A program made the translations under genes and the position numbers. A stretch of DNA of 64,000 nt, from assembly GCA_965214955.1 (NCBI GenBank), contig CBDCCU010000009.1, forward strand, positions 124,001 to 188,000, read 5' to 3'. Below the pieces are notes generated by a model, which saw only the letters and a program-made list of their open reading frames with translations, was not told where the DNA came from and did not search any database. Every line of letters begins with the position of its first letter. Position 1 is the stretch's first letter. Positions 42,990 through 52,381 of the stretch are shown here, in pieces. The stretch is from Aliikangiella sp965214955 (GTDB lineage Bacteria; Pseudomonadota; Gammaproteobacteria; Enterobacterales; Kangiellaceae).

Positions 42990-44291
42990 ATGAATCATTC
43001 TCAAAACAACCTATCTAAAATCTATGATATTGCCATTGTTGGCGGCGGTATGGCGGGCACAATTGCCGCTTATGGTTTAGCCAAAATAGGTTTATCGGTA
43101 GCACTTATTGAATCCATAGAACCTATTGCCCCACAGAGTGTAAGCTTTGACAGTCGCTCAGTGGCACTTTCGGCATCATCGGTGCAAATATTGTCGGGTT
43201 TGGGCTTGTGGAACAACATTGCTCACCTTGCTTGTCCTATTGATGATATTCATGTTTCCGAGGTTGGACAGTTTGGCTTTGTGCGAATGAATGCCAAAAA
43301 TGCTGGTGTAAAAGCCATGGGGCAAGTGATTCCACTAGATTTAGCGGGCCCTCTTTTATGGCAACAACTGGCAAACCTGCCAAGCTTAACCACTTATTGT
43401 CCTTATCAAGTAGAAAATTTAGCGATTGAAAATGATCTCAATAGCGCAAAGTTATCCATTAAATCAAATGATGGTAACCAGCAAGAAATATCCGCTAGTT
43501 TAGTGCTTGCCGCAGATGGTACATTTTCGAATATTGCTAAAAACCAAGGTTTAACCACAAAGCGAGTGCCTTATAATCAAGTAGCCATTATTGCCAATAT
43601 CAAAACCGATAAACCCCATAACAATAAAGCCTTCGAGCGGTTCACCAGTTCAGGCCCTTTGGCTTTGTTGCCGCTACCGCAAAACCAAATGAGTTTAGTT
43701 TGGTGTCATAAACCAGAACAAGCCGAACAATTAATGGCTAAAACAGAGCACGAATTTATTGCGCAATTGCAGCAAGCGTTCGGGTTTAGACTTGGAAAAA
43801 TTACCCAAGTGAGTGAGCGTGTCTGTTACCCATTGTCGTCCCATTGGGCAGAAAAGCATTTTAGTCAACATTTACTTTTAATGGGCAACGCCAGCCATAC
43901 ATTGCATCCAATAGCCGGACAAGGGTTTAACTTAGGTTTACGAGATATTGCCATTTTACTTGAACAAGTGAGCGATGCGATTAACAATAAACAACCAATT
44001 TTTGAGCAGCGTTTTCTCAGCAATTTTGTCACATCAAGACAAAGTGACTGGTCACAAACCCATTTGGCAACAGATTCGCTCGCTCGACTATTTAGCAATG
44101 AATTTTATCCATTAACCATCACCCGAAATAAGGGACTGGCAAGTTTAAACCGATTACCCCTAATTAAAAATAAATTTGCTCAAATGGCAATGGGTTATTC
44201 AAATAACAATGCAAAGTTAGCGCGTGGTTATTGCATTAATGATTTAGTGGTTAATGAACCTTTGCAAAAAATAAATGGAGCGGCTAGCTAA
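42990..44291 (+). CDS. ubiH: 2-octaprenyl-6-methoxyphenol hydroxylase
   Basis: A 433-aa FAD monooxygenase of aerobic ubiquinone synthesis. FAD-binding DIAIVGGGMAGTIAAYGLA is N-terminal. The second FAD motif is GNASHTLHPIAGQGFNLGLR, with the GN..TLHP variant usual for UbiH as opposed to GD in UbiI. It starts 2 bp after pepP and overlaps ubiI by one base (TAATG). Confidence 0.93.
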   Translation: MNHSQNNLSKIYDIAIVGGGMAGTIAAYGLAKIGLSVALIESIEPIAPQSVSFDSRSVALSASSVQILSGLGLWNNIAHLACPIDDIHVSEVGQFGFVRMNAKNAGVKAMGQVIPLDLAGPLLWQQLANLPSLTTYCPYQVENLAIENDLNSAKLSIKSNDGNQQEISASLVLAADGTFSNIAKNQGLTTKRVPYNQVAIIANIKTDKPHNNKAFERFTSSGPLALLPLPQNQMSLVWCHKPEQAEQLMAKTEHEFIAQLQQAFGFRLGKITQVSERVCYPLSSHWAEKHFSQHLLLMGNASHTLHPIAGQGFNLGLRDIAILLEQVSDAINNKQPIFEQRFLSNFVTSRQSDWSQTHLATDSLARLFSNEFYPLTITRNKGLASLNRLPLIKNKFAQMAMGYSNNNAKLARGYCINDLVVNEPLQKINGAAS

Positions 44292-45505
44292 TGTCACAAA
44301 ATCATTTTGACTTAATTATTGTTGGCGGCGGCATGGTTGGTTTAGCCACTGCTGCGGCTTTAGTCGAGTCTGATCTTTCCATTGCCATTGTTGAATCGCA
44401 ACCGCTTGATATTGCTAAGGCATCCTTATTATTAAACACACTTGAAATTGCTCCACAAGATTACCAAATTAGAGTAAGTGCTATAAGCCCAATTAATCAA
44501 CAGTTTTTAAGCAAATTAGGTGCATGGCAAAAACTACCTAACAATCGTGTTGCTAACTATGAAAAAATGACTGTTTGGGACGGTGAAGGTTCTGGCGAAA
44601 TAACATTTAATGCCGCCCAATTATCACAGCCACATTTAGGCTCAATAGTAGAAAATAGCGCAATTCAGGCGGCACTATTACAGTCACTTAGTCGTGCCAA
44701 TCATATTCAAATTTTCGATCAAACAACAATAGAGTCTATCCATGTTGATAGCAAAAAAACTGAGCTCAACTTAGTTAATGACACTCAACTAAGCTGCCAA
44801 TTATTAGTAGGTGCCGACGGTGCAAACTCTTTTGTTAGAAAAAACCTTAACATTGGTTGTGCTGAACAACCTTATAATCAATTAGCTTTTGTTGCCACGG
44901 TAGAAACCGAACTATCACATAATAATACTGCATGGCAAAGATTTACTCAGTATGGTCCTTTGGCATTTTTACCATTGCCTAAAAAAAACCTTTGTTCTAT
45001 TGTATGGACTCTCGACAATTCAAAAGCTCAAACTATTAGTCAATTATCGTCTGACGACTTTGCTAAAGAATTAACAAAAGCGTTTGAATATCGTTTGGGT
45101 AAAGTAAAAATGCACAGTGAATTTAGAGGGTTTCCGCTGATAAAAAGACATGCTGATAGCTATCTTAAATCGCGTGTTGTGCTTTTAGGTGACGCAGCTC
45201 ATACAATTCACCCATTAGCAGGACAAGGTGTTAATTTAGGCTTTCAAGATGCGGCTTGTTTTAGTAAAAATCTTATTAAAATAATAAAAAACAAACGAGA
45301 TTTTTCTTTAATAGAAAACCTACGCCAATTTGAGCGTGAAAGAAAATTTCACAATAAAATAACCCAAGATTCCATGAGCGGTTTTAAGTATTTATTTGGT
45401 AACAATAATTTGCCACTCACATTAATTAGAAATTTCGGCTTAACAGCTTTTGATAAAAATCAGTTAATTAAAACTGAAATTGCGAAAATAGCAATGGGTG
45501 TTTAA
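44291..45505 (+). CDS. ubiI: UbiI/VisC-type FAD-dependent hydroxylase
   Basis: A 404-aa paralogue of UbiH that hydroxylates C5 of the ubiquinone ring: FDLIIVGGGMVGLATAAALV (N-terminal FAD fold) and VLLGDAAHTIHPLAGQGVNL (about residues 297-316). The order pepP-ubiH-ubiI is that of E. coli. It might serve another Ubi hydroxylation step; the genome complement would decide. Confidence 0.9.
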   Translation: MSQNHFDLIIVGGGMVGLATAAALVESDLSIAIVESQPLDIAKASLLLNTLEIAPQDYQIRVSAISPINQQFLSKLGAWQKLPNNRVANYEKMTVWDGEGSGEITFNAAQLSQPHLGSIVENSAIQAALLQSLSRANHIQIFDQTTIESIHVDSKKTELNLVNDTQLSCQLLVGADGANSFVRKNLNIGCAEQPYNQLAFVATVETELSHNNTAWQRFTQYGPLAFLPLPKKNLCSIVWTLDNSKAQTISQLSSDDFAKELTKAFEYRLGKVKMHSEFRGFPLIKRHADSYLKSRVVLLGDAAHTIHPLAGQGVNLGFQDAACFSKNLIKIIKNKRDFSLIENLRQFERERKFHNKITQDSMSGFKYLFGNNNLPLTLIRNFGLTAFDKNQLIKTEIAKIAMGV

Positions 45506-45520
45506 GCGCAGAGGGCTCAA

Positions 45521-47137
45521 TTGAAAATAAAATCTAATCAACAATTTAGGGCTCATGTTATCAGCTGGTTTTTAATTGCAGCTGGCATAATACTATCAAT
45601 TAGCGGCTTTTATCTTTATCAAAGCGTTGAGTCATATTTATTTTCAAATTACAGGCTCGATCAACACTCAAAAGTAAAAATGATTGCAAAGTTTATTAAT
45701 GCTAATAACTTTCATGTCATTACCAGTCAACAATCAGCAAACGCTACCAAACTTTCAAAACAATTAGCCAATGCAATAAAAGACGAGCGCTTTCAACATC
45801 GTTTGTTATCATTAAAGTTTTTAAATAACGCTGAACTTTCATTAATTTCTGACAGTGCAAATACTAATGAAAGTGACATTTTTATTAGCAAAAAGCTTAA
45901 AGAAAACTTACAACGATTACAAAAAGCTAACAGCCACTCTTCTATATTTTCTATTGCCGAAAAAAACAACCTAACTTGGTATGCAACCGCCCCCATTATT
46001 AAAAATCAAAAGCCTATTGGCTTATTAGTTTTACAAATAGGCGCTGATTCTCAAGCACAATTAAGAAAAGGGCTTATCGAGCCGATATTTTTTGGCTTAA
46101 GTATCTTGGCAATATTATGGATGATAGTTGCCATAATTTTCTCTCGAAAAATTACTAAACCTTTAGATGAACTCACTTTCGCAATTGCCCGACTAATTAA
46201 AAACGACTTTAACTTTAAGCTATCTGCTAAACGATTTGGCAGCTTTGGCTTTTTAGCCAATCAATTTAATCAAATGCTAGCTAAGCTACATAAAAGCAGA
46301 TCGGAGCTTATTAATTTAAATAAATCTTATAGTCGATTTGTGCCTCACCAATTGCTTAAACAACTTGGATCTAGCGATGTCAGTGATATTTCTTTAGGTG
46401 ATTGTAGCGAAAGAGAGATGACCGTATTGTTTTGCGATATTCGCGGATTTACCACCTTGTCTGAAACCATGTCACCAGAGGCTAATTTTCGTTTTATCAA
46501 TCGCTATTTAAGTCAGATTGCTCCGGTTATTAATAAGCACGGAGGTATTATTGATAAGTACTTAGGCGATGGCATTATGGCGTTATTTCCAACAGGCGCA
46601 GATGATGCATTAACAGCCGCCATTAATATGATAAAACAATTAGAAAGATACAACCAAAAGCTCAAACAAAAAAAGCTGCCCATTATTGAAGTTGGACTAG
46701 GCTTACACACAGGTTATACCATGTTGGGCACAGTAGGAACTAGCTCAAGAATGGATGCCACGGTAATTTCTGATACGGTAAATGCCGCAGCAAGGGTAGA
46801 ATCAATGACCAAAGCCTTTGCCACACAAATCTTAATTACCTCAGAAACCAAAAAAGCGTTAAGCGACTTAAACAAATACCGCATTCGCTACATTGCTTCT
46901 TGTTATATAAAAGGCAAAAATAAACCCGTTACGCTTTATGAAATTTTTAATAATGATTCAGCAAGTCTGCAAAAGGAAAAGCTACAAAATCAAACCATGA
47001 TGATCAAAGCATGGAAAGCCTATCAACAAGGTAATGCTGAAGATGCTATTAATATGTATCGACAACTTATTGAAAAAAGCCCGCTTGATAAATCGCTTTT
47101 TGCACTTATTGAACGCTGTCAAAGTGGTCGGCTCTAA
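45521..47137 (+). CDS. Membrane-bound class III adenylate/guanylate cyclase
   Basis: A 538-aa signalling enzyme: TM1 (about 13-33), extracytoplasmic sensor region (34-185), TM2 (about 188-208), HAMP (209-262), catalytic domain (about 298-460). Metal ligands are Asp306 in FCDIRGF and Asp350 in KYLGDGIMALF; Lys346 matches the adenine-specifying lysine of adenylate cyclases. Asn421 and Arg425 (DTVNAAARVE) are the transition-state residues. A C-terminal helical repeat-like tail follows. The start is TTG with an excellent GAGGG site 7 nt upstream. It sits 15 bp after ubiI, so cAMP signalling is transcriptionally tied to ubiquinone genes. Confidence 0.9.
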   Translation: MKIKSNQQFRAHVISWFLIAAGIILSISGFYLYQSVESYLFSNYRLDQHSKVKMIAKFINANNFHVITSQQSANATKLSKQLANAIKDERFQHRLLSLKFLNNAELSLISDSANTNESDIFISKKLKENLQRLQKANSHSSIFSIAEKNNLTWYATAPIIKNQKPIGLLVLQIGADSQAQLRKGLIEPIFFGLSILAILWMIVAIIFSRKITKPLDELTFAIARLIKNDFNFKLSAKRFGSFGFLANQFNQMLAKLHKSRSELINLNKSYSRFVPHQLLKQLGSSDVSDISLGDCSEREMTVLFCDIRGFTTLSETMSPEANFRFINRYLSQIAPVINKHGGIIDKYLGDGIMALFPTGADDALTAAINMIKQLERYNQKLKQKKLPIIEVGLGLHTGYTMLGTVGTSSRMDATVISDTVNAAARVESMTKAFATQILITSETKKALSDLNKYRIRYIASCYIKGKNKPVTLYEIFNNDSASLQKEKLQNQTMMIKAWKAYQQGNAEDAINMYRQLIEKSPLDKSLFALIERCQSGRL

Positions 47138-47138
47138 A

Positions 47139-47170
47139 TAAAAAAGAGAACATTAACGTTCTCTTTTTTA
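47139..47170. terminator. Bidirectional terminator between cyclase and dnaJ
   Basis: GAGAAC/GTTCTC stem with ATTAAC loop, flanked by an A-run on the left and T-run on the right, so it serves both convergent genes. Confidence 0.85.
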
Positions 47171-47188
47171 TTTAATTTGGTGATCAAG

Positions 47189-48322
47189 TTATTGAGTCAT
47201 ATCATCCCAGAAGTTTTTAACCCCTTCCCACCAATTATTGGACTTTGGATTATGCTGCTTTTTACTTCCCGCTAAATACTCATCAAATTCTTTTAGCATA
47301 CGCTTTTGTTCTTTGTTGAGATTAACTGGCGTTTCCACCACAACTCGGCAAAGCAAATCACCTTTCATTCCCCCGCGCATTGGGGTAATGCCCTTACCGC
47401 GCATTCTAAACATTCTGCCAGTTTGGGTTTCTTCAGGTATTTTAAGTTTTACCTTACCTTCTAGTGTTGGTACTTCAAGCTCACCACCTAAACAAGCGGT
47501 AACAAAACTAATGGGCATTTCACAATAAAGATTATCGCCATCGCGGACAAAAATAGAATGCTCTTTTACATGCACTTGTACATATAAATCACCGGGCACA
47601 CTACCTGGACCTCCCGCTTCACCTTCGCCGCTTAAACGAATTCTATCACCCGAATCAACACCTGGTGGAATTTTAACCGATAAGGTTTTCTCTTTTCTTA
47701 CTCGACCCTGACCCGAACAATCACCACAAGGATCTTTAATAATAGTGCCTTGCCCATGACAAGCCGGACAGGTTTGTTGCACCGAGAAAAAGCCCTGCTG
47801 CATACGCACCTGACCAGCACCTTTACAAGTATCGCAAGTTACTGGTGAGCTGCCTTTTTTAGCGCCACTGCCATCGCAAGTTTCGCAGTTAACATAGGTA
47901 GGGATCTTGATGGTTTTTTTAATGCCTTTAACCGCATCTTCAAGTGATAACTCTAGATTATATTGTAAATCGGCACCACGTCTTTGACGCTGACGCCCAC
48001 CACCAGAGCGTCCACCGCCAAAAATATCGCCGAATACATCACCGAAAATATCACTAAAACTTTCACCGCCACCGCCGTGGAAACCGCCTTGTGAAGGATC
48101 GACACCTGCATGACCATATTGATCGTAAGCTTGACGTTTTTGTGCATCACCTAAAACCTCATAAGCCTCTTTGGCTTCTTTAAATTTTTCTTCGGCTTCG
48201 GTTGAATCGGGATTGCGATCAGGATGATATTTCATTGCCAAACGTCGATAAGCCTTTTTAAGCTCTTGATCGTTAGCACCTTTGGATACACCCAGAATTT
48301 CGTAGTAGTCTCTTTTTGACAT
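47189..48322 (-). CDS. dnaJ: Co-chaperone DnaJ
   Basis: A 377-aa type I Hsp40. J-domain 1-70 with HPD at 33-35; Gly/Phe-rich linker (about 75-115); zinc-binding domain with four CxxCxGxG motifs (CETCDGSG, CDTCKGAG, CPACHGQG, CGDCSGQG); C-terminal substrate-binding and dimerisation parts. It stimulates DnaK ATPase and delivers clients. It follows dnaK after 103 bp that contain two strong hairpins. Confidence 0.98.
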   Translation of the reverse strand: MSKRDYYEILGVSKGANDQELKKAYRRLAMKYHPDRNPDSTEAEEKFKEAKEAYEVLGDAQKRQAYDQYGHAGVDPSQGGFHGGGGESFSDIFGDVFGDIFGGGRSGGGRQRQRRGADLQYNLELSLEDAVKGIKKTIKIPTYVNCETCDGSGAKKGSSPVTCDTCKGAGQVRMQQGFFSVQQTCPACHGQGTIIKDPCGDCSGQGRVRKEKTLSVKIPPGVDSGDRIRLSGEGEAGGPGSVPGDLYVQVHVKEHSIFVRDGDNLYCEMPISFVTACLGGELEVPTLEGKVKLKIPEETQTGRMFRMRGKGITPMRGGMKGDLLCRVVVETPVNLNKEQKRMLKEFDEYLAGSKKQHNPKSNNWWEGVKNFWDDMTQ

Positions 48323-48349
48323 TACACTAAACCATTTCGATTATATAGC

Positions 48350-48371
48350 AACGCGGGGAAGTCCCCGCGTT
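48350..48371 (-). promoter_or_regulatory. Perfect GC hairpin in the dnaK-dnaJ gap
   Basis: AACGCGGGG/CCCCGCGTT, 9 bp, loop AAGT. There is no U-tract on the minus strand, so it looks like a processing or stability element rather than a terminator. Confidence 0.6.
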
Positions 48372-48375
48372 ATTT

Positions 48376-48400
48376 AGAGCAACTAAAATTCAGTTGCTCT
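48376..48400 (-). promoter_or_regulatory. Second hairpin in the dnaK-dnaJ gap
   Basis: AGAGCAACT/AGTTGCTCT, perfect 9-bp stem, 7-nt loop, 4 bp from the first hairpin. Tandem stems here could set the dnaK:dnaJ ratio. Confidence 0.55.
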
Positions 48401-48425
48401 TGATTTGTTTAAAGTAGAAAGTCGA

Positions 48426-50363
48426 TTATTTTTTATCGTCTTTTACTTCTTCAAACTCAGCGTCTACTACATCATCATTTGATGAAGCTTCTTCTGCACC
48501 AGCACCCGCCGAAGGATCAGGCTGTGCTTGTTGTGCTTCGGCTTGTGCCTGGGCATACATACGCTCGGCCATTTTTTGTGAAACTTTGGTTAAGGCTTCG
48601 GTTTTTGCTTCAATTGCATCTTTGTCGTCGCCTTTAAGGGCTTCTTCAAGATCTTTAATTGCCGCTTCAATCGACTCTTTTTCACCGTCTTCAAAAATGA
48701 CTTTTTCATCTTCCATAGTTTTCTTAGTGGCATGAACTAAGCCATCGGCCTTGTTACGAACATCAATAAGTTCTTGGAACTTTTTGTCTTCTTCGGCATG
48801 TGCTTCGGCATCGCGTACCATTTGCTCAATTTCATCATCAGATAAACCCGAAGAGGCTTTAATTACAATTGATTGCTCTTTGCCAGTGGCTTTATCTTTT
48901 GCCGATACATTTAAAATACCGTTAGCATCAATGTCAAAAATAACTTCAATTTGTGGCATGCCGCGTGGTGCTGGTGGAATGTCTTGTAAATCGAACTTAC
49001 CTAACGATTTATTTTGCCCCGCCATTTTGCGCTCACCTTGAAGCACGTGCACGGTTACTGCGGTTTGATTATCTTCTGCGGTAGAAAAAACCTGATTTGC
49101 TTTAGTTGGAATGGTGGTGTTTTTGTCGATTAAGTTAGTCATTACACCGCCCATGGTTTCAATACCAAGAGAAAGCGGGGTAACGTCTAATAATAATACG
49201 TCAGTAACATCACCGGCTAAAACTGCACCTTGAATTGCCGCGCCCATGGCAACTGCTTCATCAGGGTTAACATCTTTACGCGCTTCTTTACCAAAGTAGT
49301 CAGCAACGGCTGTTTGTACTTTAGGCATACGGGTTTGACCACCCACTAAAATCACATCATCAATTTCAGAAACATTTAAGCCCGCATCTTTAATTGCGGT
49401 TTTAACTGGCTCTAAAGAACGCTCGATTAAATCGTCAACTAACGACTCTAATTTAGCGCGAGTTAACTTAACATTTAAATGCTTAGGACCGCTGGCATCA
49501 GCAGTGATGTATGGCAAGTTAACATCGGTTTGTTGGCTTGAAGAAAGTTCTACTTTAGCTTTTTCACCCGCTTCTTTTAAGCGTTGTAATGCTAATGGAT
49601 CGTTATGTAAGTCGATACCCGTTTCTTTTTTGAATTCATCTGCTAGGTATTCAATAACACGCATATCGAAATCTTCACCACCTAAAAAGGTATCACCGTT
49701 AGTGGCTAATACTTCAAACGTGTGCTCACCTTCAACTTCGGCAATTTCAATCACCGAAATATCAAAAGTACCGCCGCCTAAGTCATAAACCGCAATGGTT
49801 TTGTCGCCTTTACCTTTGTCTAAACCGTAAGCTAATGCAGCAGCCGTTGGCTCATTGATAATACGTTTAACTTCTAAACCGGCAATTTTACCTGCATCTT
49901 TAGTGGCTTGACGTTGAGAGTCATTAAAATAGGCAGGAACCGTAATAACTGCTTCGGTCACTGTTTCACCCAGAAAATCTTCTGCGGTTTTCTTCATCTT
50001 TTTAAGCACTTCGGCACTTACTTGTGGCGGTGCAATTTTTTCGCCTTTTACTTCTACCCAAGCATCACCGTTGTCGGCAGCAGAGATAGTGTAAGGCACC
50101 ATTTTAATATCTTTTTGTACAACATCGTCTTTAAATTGACGGCCGATTAAACGCTTAATCGCAAAAAGTGTATTGTTAGGGTTAGTAACCGCTTGGCGTT
50201 TTGCCGATTGACCGACTAAGATTTCGCCTTCTTCGGTGTAAGCCACAATCGAAGGAGTAGTACGCGCGCCTTCGGCATTTTCAATAACGCGTGTGTCTTT
50301 ACCATCAAGAACTGCCACACAAGAGTTGGTTGTTCCTAAATCAATACCAATAATTTTACCCAT
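48426..50363 (-). CDS. dnaK: Chaperone DnaK (Hsp70)
   Basis: A 645-aa Hsp70. ATPase domain begins GIDLGTTNSCVAV; signatures IAVYDLGGGTFDIS and VILVGGQTRMPKVQ; linker DVLLLDVTPLSLGIET; substrate-binding domain and acidic Ala/Gln-rich C-terminus ending VDAEFEEVKDDKK, matching the EEVKD tail. It refolds proteins and controls sigma-32. A candidate sigma-32 promoter lies 107 bp upstream, between grpE and dnaK. Confidence 0.98.
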   Translation of the reverse strand: MGKIIGIDLGTTNSCVAVLDGKDTRVIENAEGARTTPSIVAYTEEGEILVGQSAKRQAVTNPNNTLFAIKRLIGRQFKDDVVQKDIKMVPYTISAADNGDAWVEVKGEKIAPPQVSAEVLKKMKKTAEDFLGETVTEAVITVPAYFNDSQRQATKDAGKIAGLEVKRIINEPTAAALAYGLDKGKGDKTIAVYDLGGGTFDISVIEIAEVEGEHTFEVLATNGDTFLGGEDFDMRVIEYLADEFKKETGIDLHNDPLALQRLKEAGEKAKVELSSSQQTDVNLPYITADASGPKHLNVKLTRAKLESLVDDLIERSLEPVKTAIKDAGLNVSEIDDVILVGGQTRMPKVQTAVADYFGKEARKDVNPDEAVAMGAAIQGAVLAGDVTDVLLLDVTPLSLGIETMGGVMTNLIDKNTTIPTKANQVFSTAEDNQTAVTVHVLQGERKMAGQNKSLGKFDLQDIPPAPRGMPQIEVIFDIDANGILNVSAKDKATGKEQSIVIKASSGLSDDEIEQMVRDAEAHAEEDKKFQELIDVRNKADGLVHATKKTMEDEKVIFEDGEKESIEAAIKDLEEALKGDDKDAIEAKTEALTKVSQKMAERMYAQAQAEAQQAQPDPSAGAGAEEASSNDDVVDAEFEEVKDDKK

Positions 50364-50469
50364 TTTATTTCTCCAAAATATTTTGTTTTAGTTTGGTTAA
50401 TGGCTAAGGTCTTTGCCTTTAGCAAGGGTTTACTAAAACAAACTTCAATTTAAATTTTTGATGCCCTTT

Positions 50470-50497
50470 ATCTGGGGGCGCTAATTTTTAATTCAAG
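50470..50497 (-). promoter_or_regulatory. Sigma-32 promoter of dnaK
   Basis: CTTGAA-type -35 (50492-50497, TTCAAG on the plus strand), 14-bp spacer, CCCCAGAT -10 (50470-50477), seven of eight matches to CCCCATNT. It allows dnaKJ transcription independent of grpE. Confidence 0.7.
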
Positions 50498-50519
50498 CGT
50501 TTGCCTGGCTTTTTTTTAA

Positions 50520-51122
50520 TCAGGCTTGTTGATCAATACTTGGCGTGCTGCCTTTGGCAACAATCACACGAGCTGGACGAATTAAACGACCGTTAAGTGA
50601 AAATCCTGTTTGAATAACGTGCATAACGCTGTTTGGTTCGTGCTCGTTGCTTTCTTGCATAACCATGGCTTCGTGAAGTTCAGGGTTGAACATATCGCCT
50701 AATGGTGAAATTTGTTCAATTGAAAATTTATTTAATGTATCAATCAGTAATTTATAAGTAAGCTCTATCCCTTCGCGCATAGCTTTTTGTGCATCATCCG
50801 CTGGCTCACCTTCTAAGGCTTTTTCTAAACTGTCAACAACCGCTAAGATCTCTTTTGAAAATTTTTCTAAAGCAAACTTGCTCGCATTAGAAACTTCTCT
50901 TTCGGCGCGGCGGCGAATATTTTCAGACTCGGCTTTTGCACGAATAGCATTGTCTTTTTGAATACCCGCTTCTTGTTCGGCTTTTTCTAAGCTTTCGGTT
51001 AATGCTTCAATTTGCGCTTCTAATGAATTGTCTTGCTCAGCTTTTGGCTGGCTTTCTACTTGTTCTTCAGCAGATAAAATCTCTTCATTCTCAGTATTTT
51101 GAGTTTCAGGGTTGTTGCTCAT
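50520..51122 (-). CDS. grpE: Nucleotide exchange factor GrpE
   Basis: GrpE, about 200 aa, releases ADP from DnaK. A long N-terminal helix (acidic, Gln-rich, about 15-100) precedes the C-terminal beta domain with NPELHEAMVMQ, VMHVIQTGFSLNGRLIRPAR and VAKG. I chose ATG 51122 because TAGGAG lies 8 nt upstream and the protein then begins MSNNPETQ. A longer frame from ATG 51155 adds 11 residues and would include the ribosome site inside the gene. Confidence 0.95.
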   Translation of the reverse strand: MSNNPETQNTENEEILSAEEQVESQPKAEQDNSLEAQIEALTESLEKAEQEAGIQKDNAIRAKAESENIRRRAEREVSNASKFALEKFSKEILAVVDSLEKALEGEPADDAQKAMREGIELTYKLLIDTLNKFSIEQISPLGDMFNPELHEAMVMQESNEHEPNSVMHVIQTGFSLNGRLIRPARVIVAKGSTPSIDQQA

Positions 51123-51200
51123 ATTAATAGCTCCTAAGCCATTGTTGTTTTGCAATCACAGCAATTTTCAAAACTGTAATAAACCTTAAAGTTGTAGCCA

Positions 51201-51229
51201 ATATGGGGTTTGTGAATGAAGATTCAAGC
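51201..51229 (-). promoter_or_regulatory. Sigma-32 promoter of grpE
   Basis: CTTGAA (51224-51229), 14-bp spacer, CCCCATATT (51201-51209): a full match to the heat-shock consensus. It is 79 bp upstream of the chosen grpE start. Confidence 0.85.
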
Positions 51230-51364
51230 ATTAAACAGAGGAATTTTTAAACTTTTTAGCAAATAACCTTTCCTAACATTATTTGTAGTGGCTAATAACT
51301 TGATTTATATAGCATAAGCAACCATCATATTAATGAATTTTGACTAAATCATAACGAAGATCTT

Positions 51365-52249
51365 ATGCCAAAAACCCAAGCCTTTGAAAAAATAGGTCTC
51401 ACTGGAAAACCAAATAGCGAAAGTGCAGCAGAAACGCTTGGTTTGTTATGCCAACAACTACTAAACGATGGCAAACAGGTTTTTATCCCCGAGCGTAATC
51501 AAGCTTATATAGATTCTCCCAAAGTTAATCTCGTACCATTTAAAGAGCTGGGAACACTTTGTGAACTAGTCATTGTGGTGGGAGGCGACGGAAGTATGCT
51601 TAAAACGGCACGCGAGCTAATTGATAGCCAAGTGCCTCTGCTTGGTATAAATCGTGGACATTTAGGTTTTTTAACCGATATAAGACCCACCGAAATAGAC
51701 TCAAGAGTACCACCAATATTGGCAGGCAAATACACCTTAGAAAACCGCTTTTTACTCAACGCCTCAGTTTATCGTGAAGACGAACTTATAGGCAGCTCGT
51801 GTGCCGTTAATGATGTAGTGCTTTATCCTGGTGAAATAGCCCGTATGATTTCATTTGAGCTATACATGGACAGACAATTTGTTTATAGCCAGCGCTCAGA
51901 TGGACTCATTGTATCAACCCCAACGGGCTCAACCGCTTATTCTCTTTCGGGCGGCGGCCCTATTATGGCTCCCGAAACCGACTCAATTGTATTAGTTCCT
52001 ATGTGCCCGCACACCTTAACTAGCCGCCCAATTACGGTAAGCCGCAAGCGTATTATTGATATTGTGGTTTCTGGTAATAAACCTCATACCCCGCAGTTAA
52101 CTTGCGACGGACAAGAAATTATCTCTTTGCAACCTGGCGACCGCATTCAAATAAAGCAATACCCAATAGAAATGCGTTTGGTTCATCCGCTGGATTATGA
52201 TTATTTTGAAGTGCTAAGAAGCAAACTAAACTGGGGACAGAAATTATAG
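51365..52249 (+). CDS. nadK: NAD kinase
   Basis: A 294-aa NAD+ kinase making NADP+. The GGDGSMLKTAR motif (about residues 65-75), NRGHLGFLTDI, and the second conserved domain DGLIVSTPTGSTAYSLSGGG (about 180-199) are present. Divergent from grpE, followed by recN, a common gammaproteobacterial order. Confidence 0.97.
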   Translation: MPKTQAFEKIGLTGKPNSESAAETLGLLCQQLLNDGKQVFIPERNQAYIDSPKVNLVPFKELGTLCELVIVVGGDGSMLKTARELIDSQVPLLGINRGHLGFLTDIRPTEIDSRVPPILAGKYTLENRFLLNASVYREDELIGSSCAVNDVVLYPGEIARMISFELYMDRQFVYSQRSDGLIVSTPTGSTAYSLSGGGPIMAPETDSIVLVPMCPHTLTSRPITVSRKRIIDIVVSGNKPHTPQLTCDGQEIISLQPGDRIQIKQYPIEMRLVHPLDYDYFEVLRSKLNWGQKL

Positions 52250-52381
52250 TTTTTTATTTTATACCCGTTCTCCTTCAAGATGCTTGTTATAGTGCTAAAC
52301 AAAAACACCAACCCCGCTATGGTCAAGCATTGTTAAATTCGCTAAAATGCTTTTCACACCAACAACCACTTGTATAAGTAG

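Noticed and set aside
52261..52381. LexA (SOS) box before recN
   Set aside because: The palindrome ACTT-GTAT-AAGT does not fit CTGT-N8-ACAG. A different SOS motif in this lineage remains possible but unproven.
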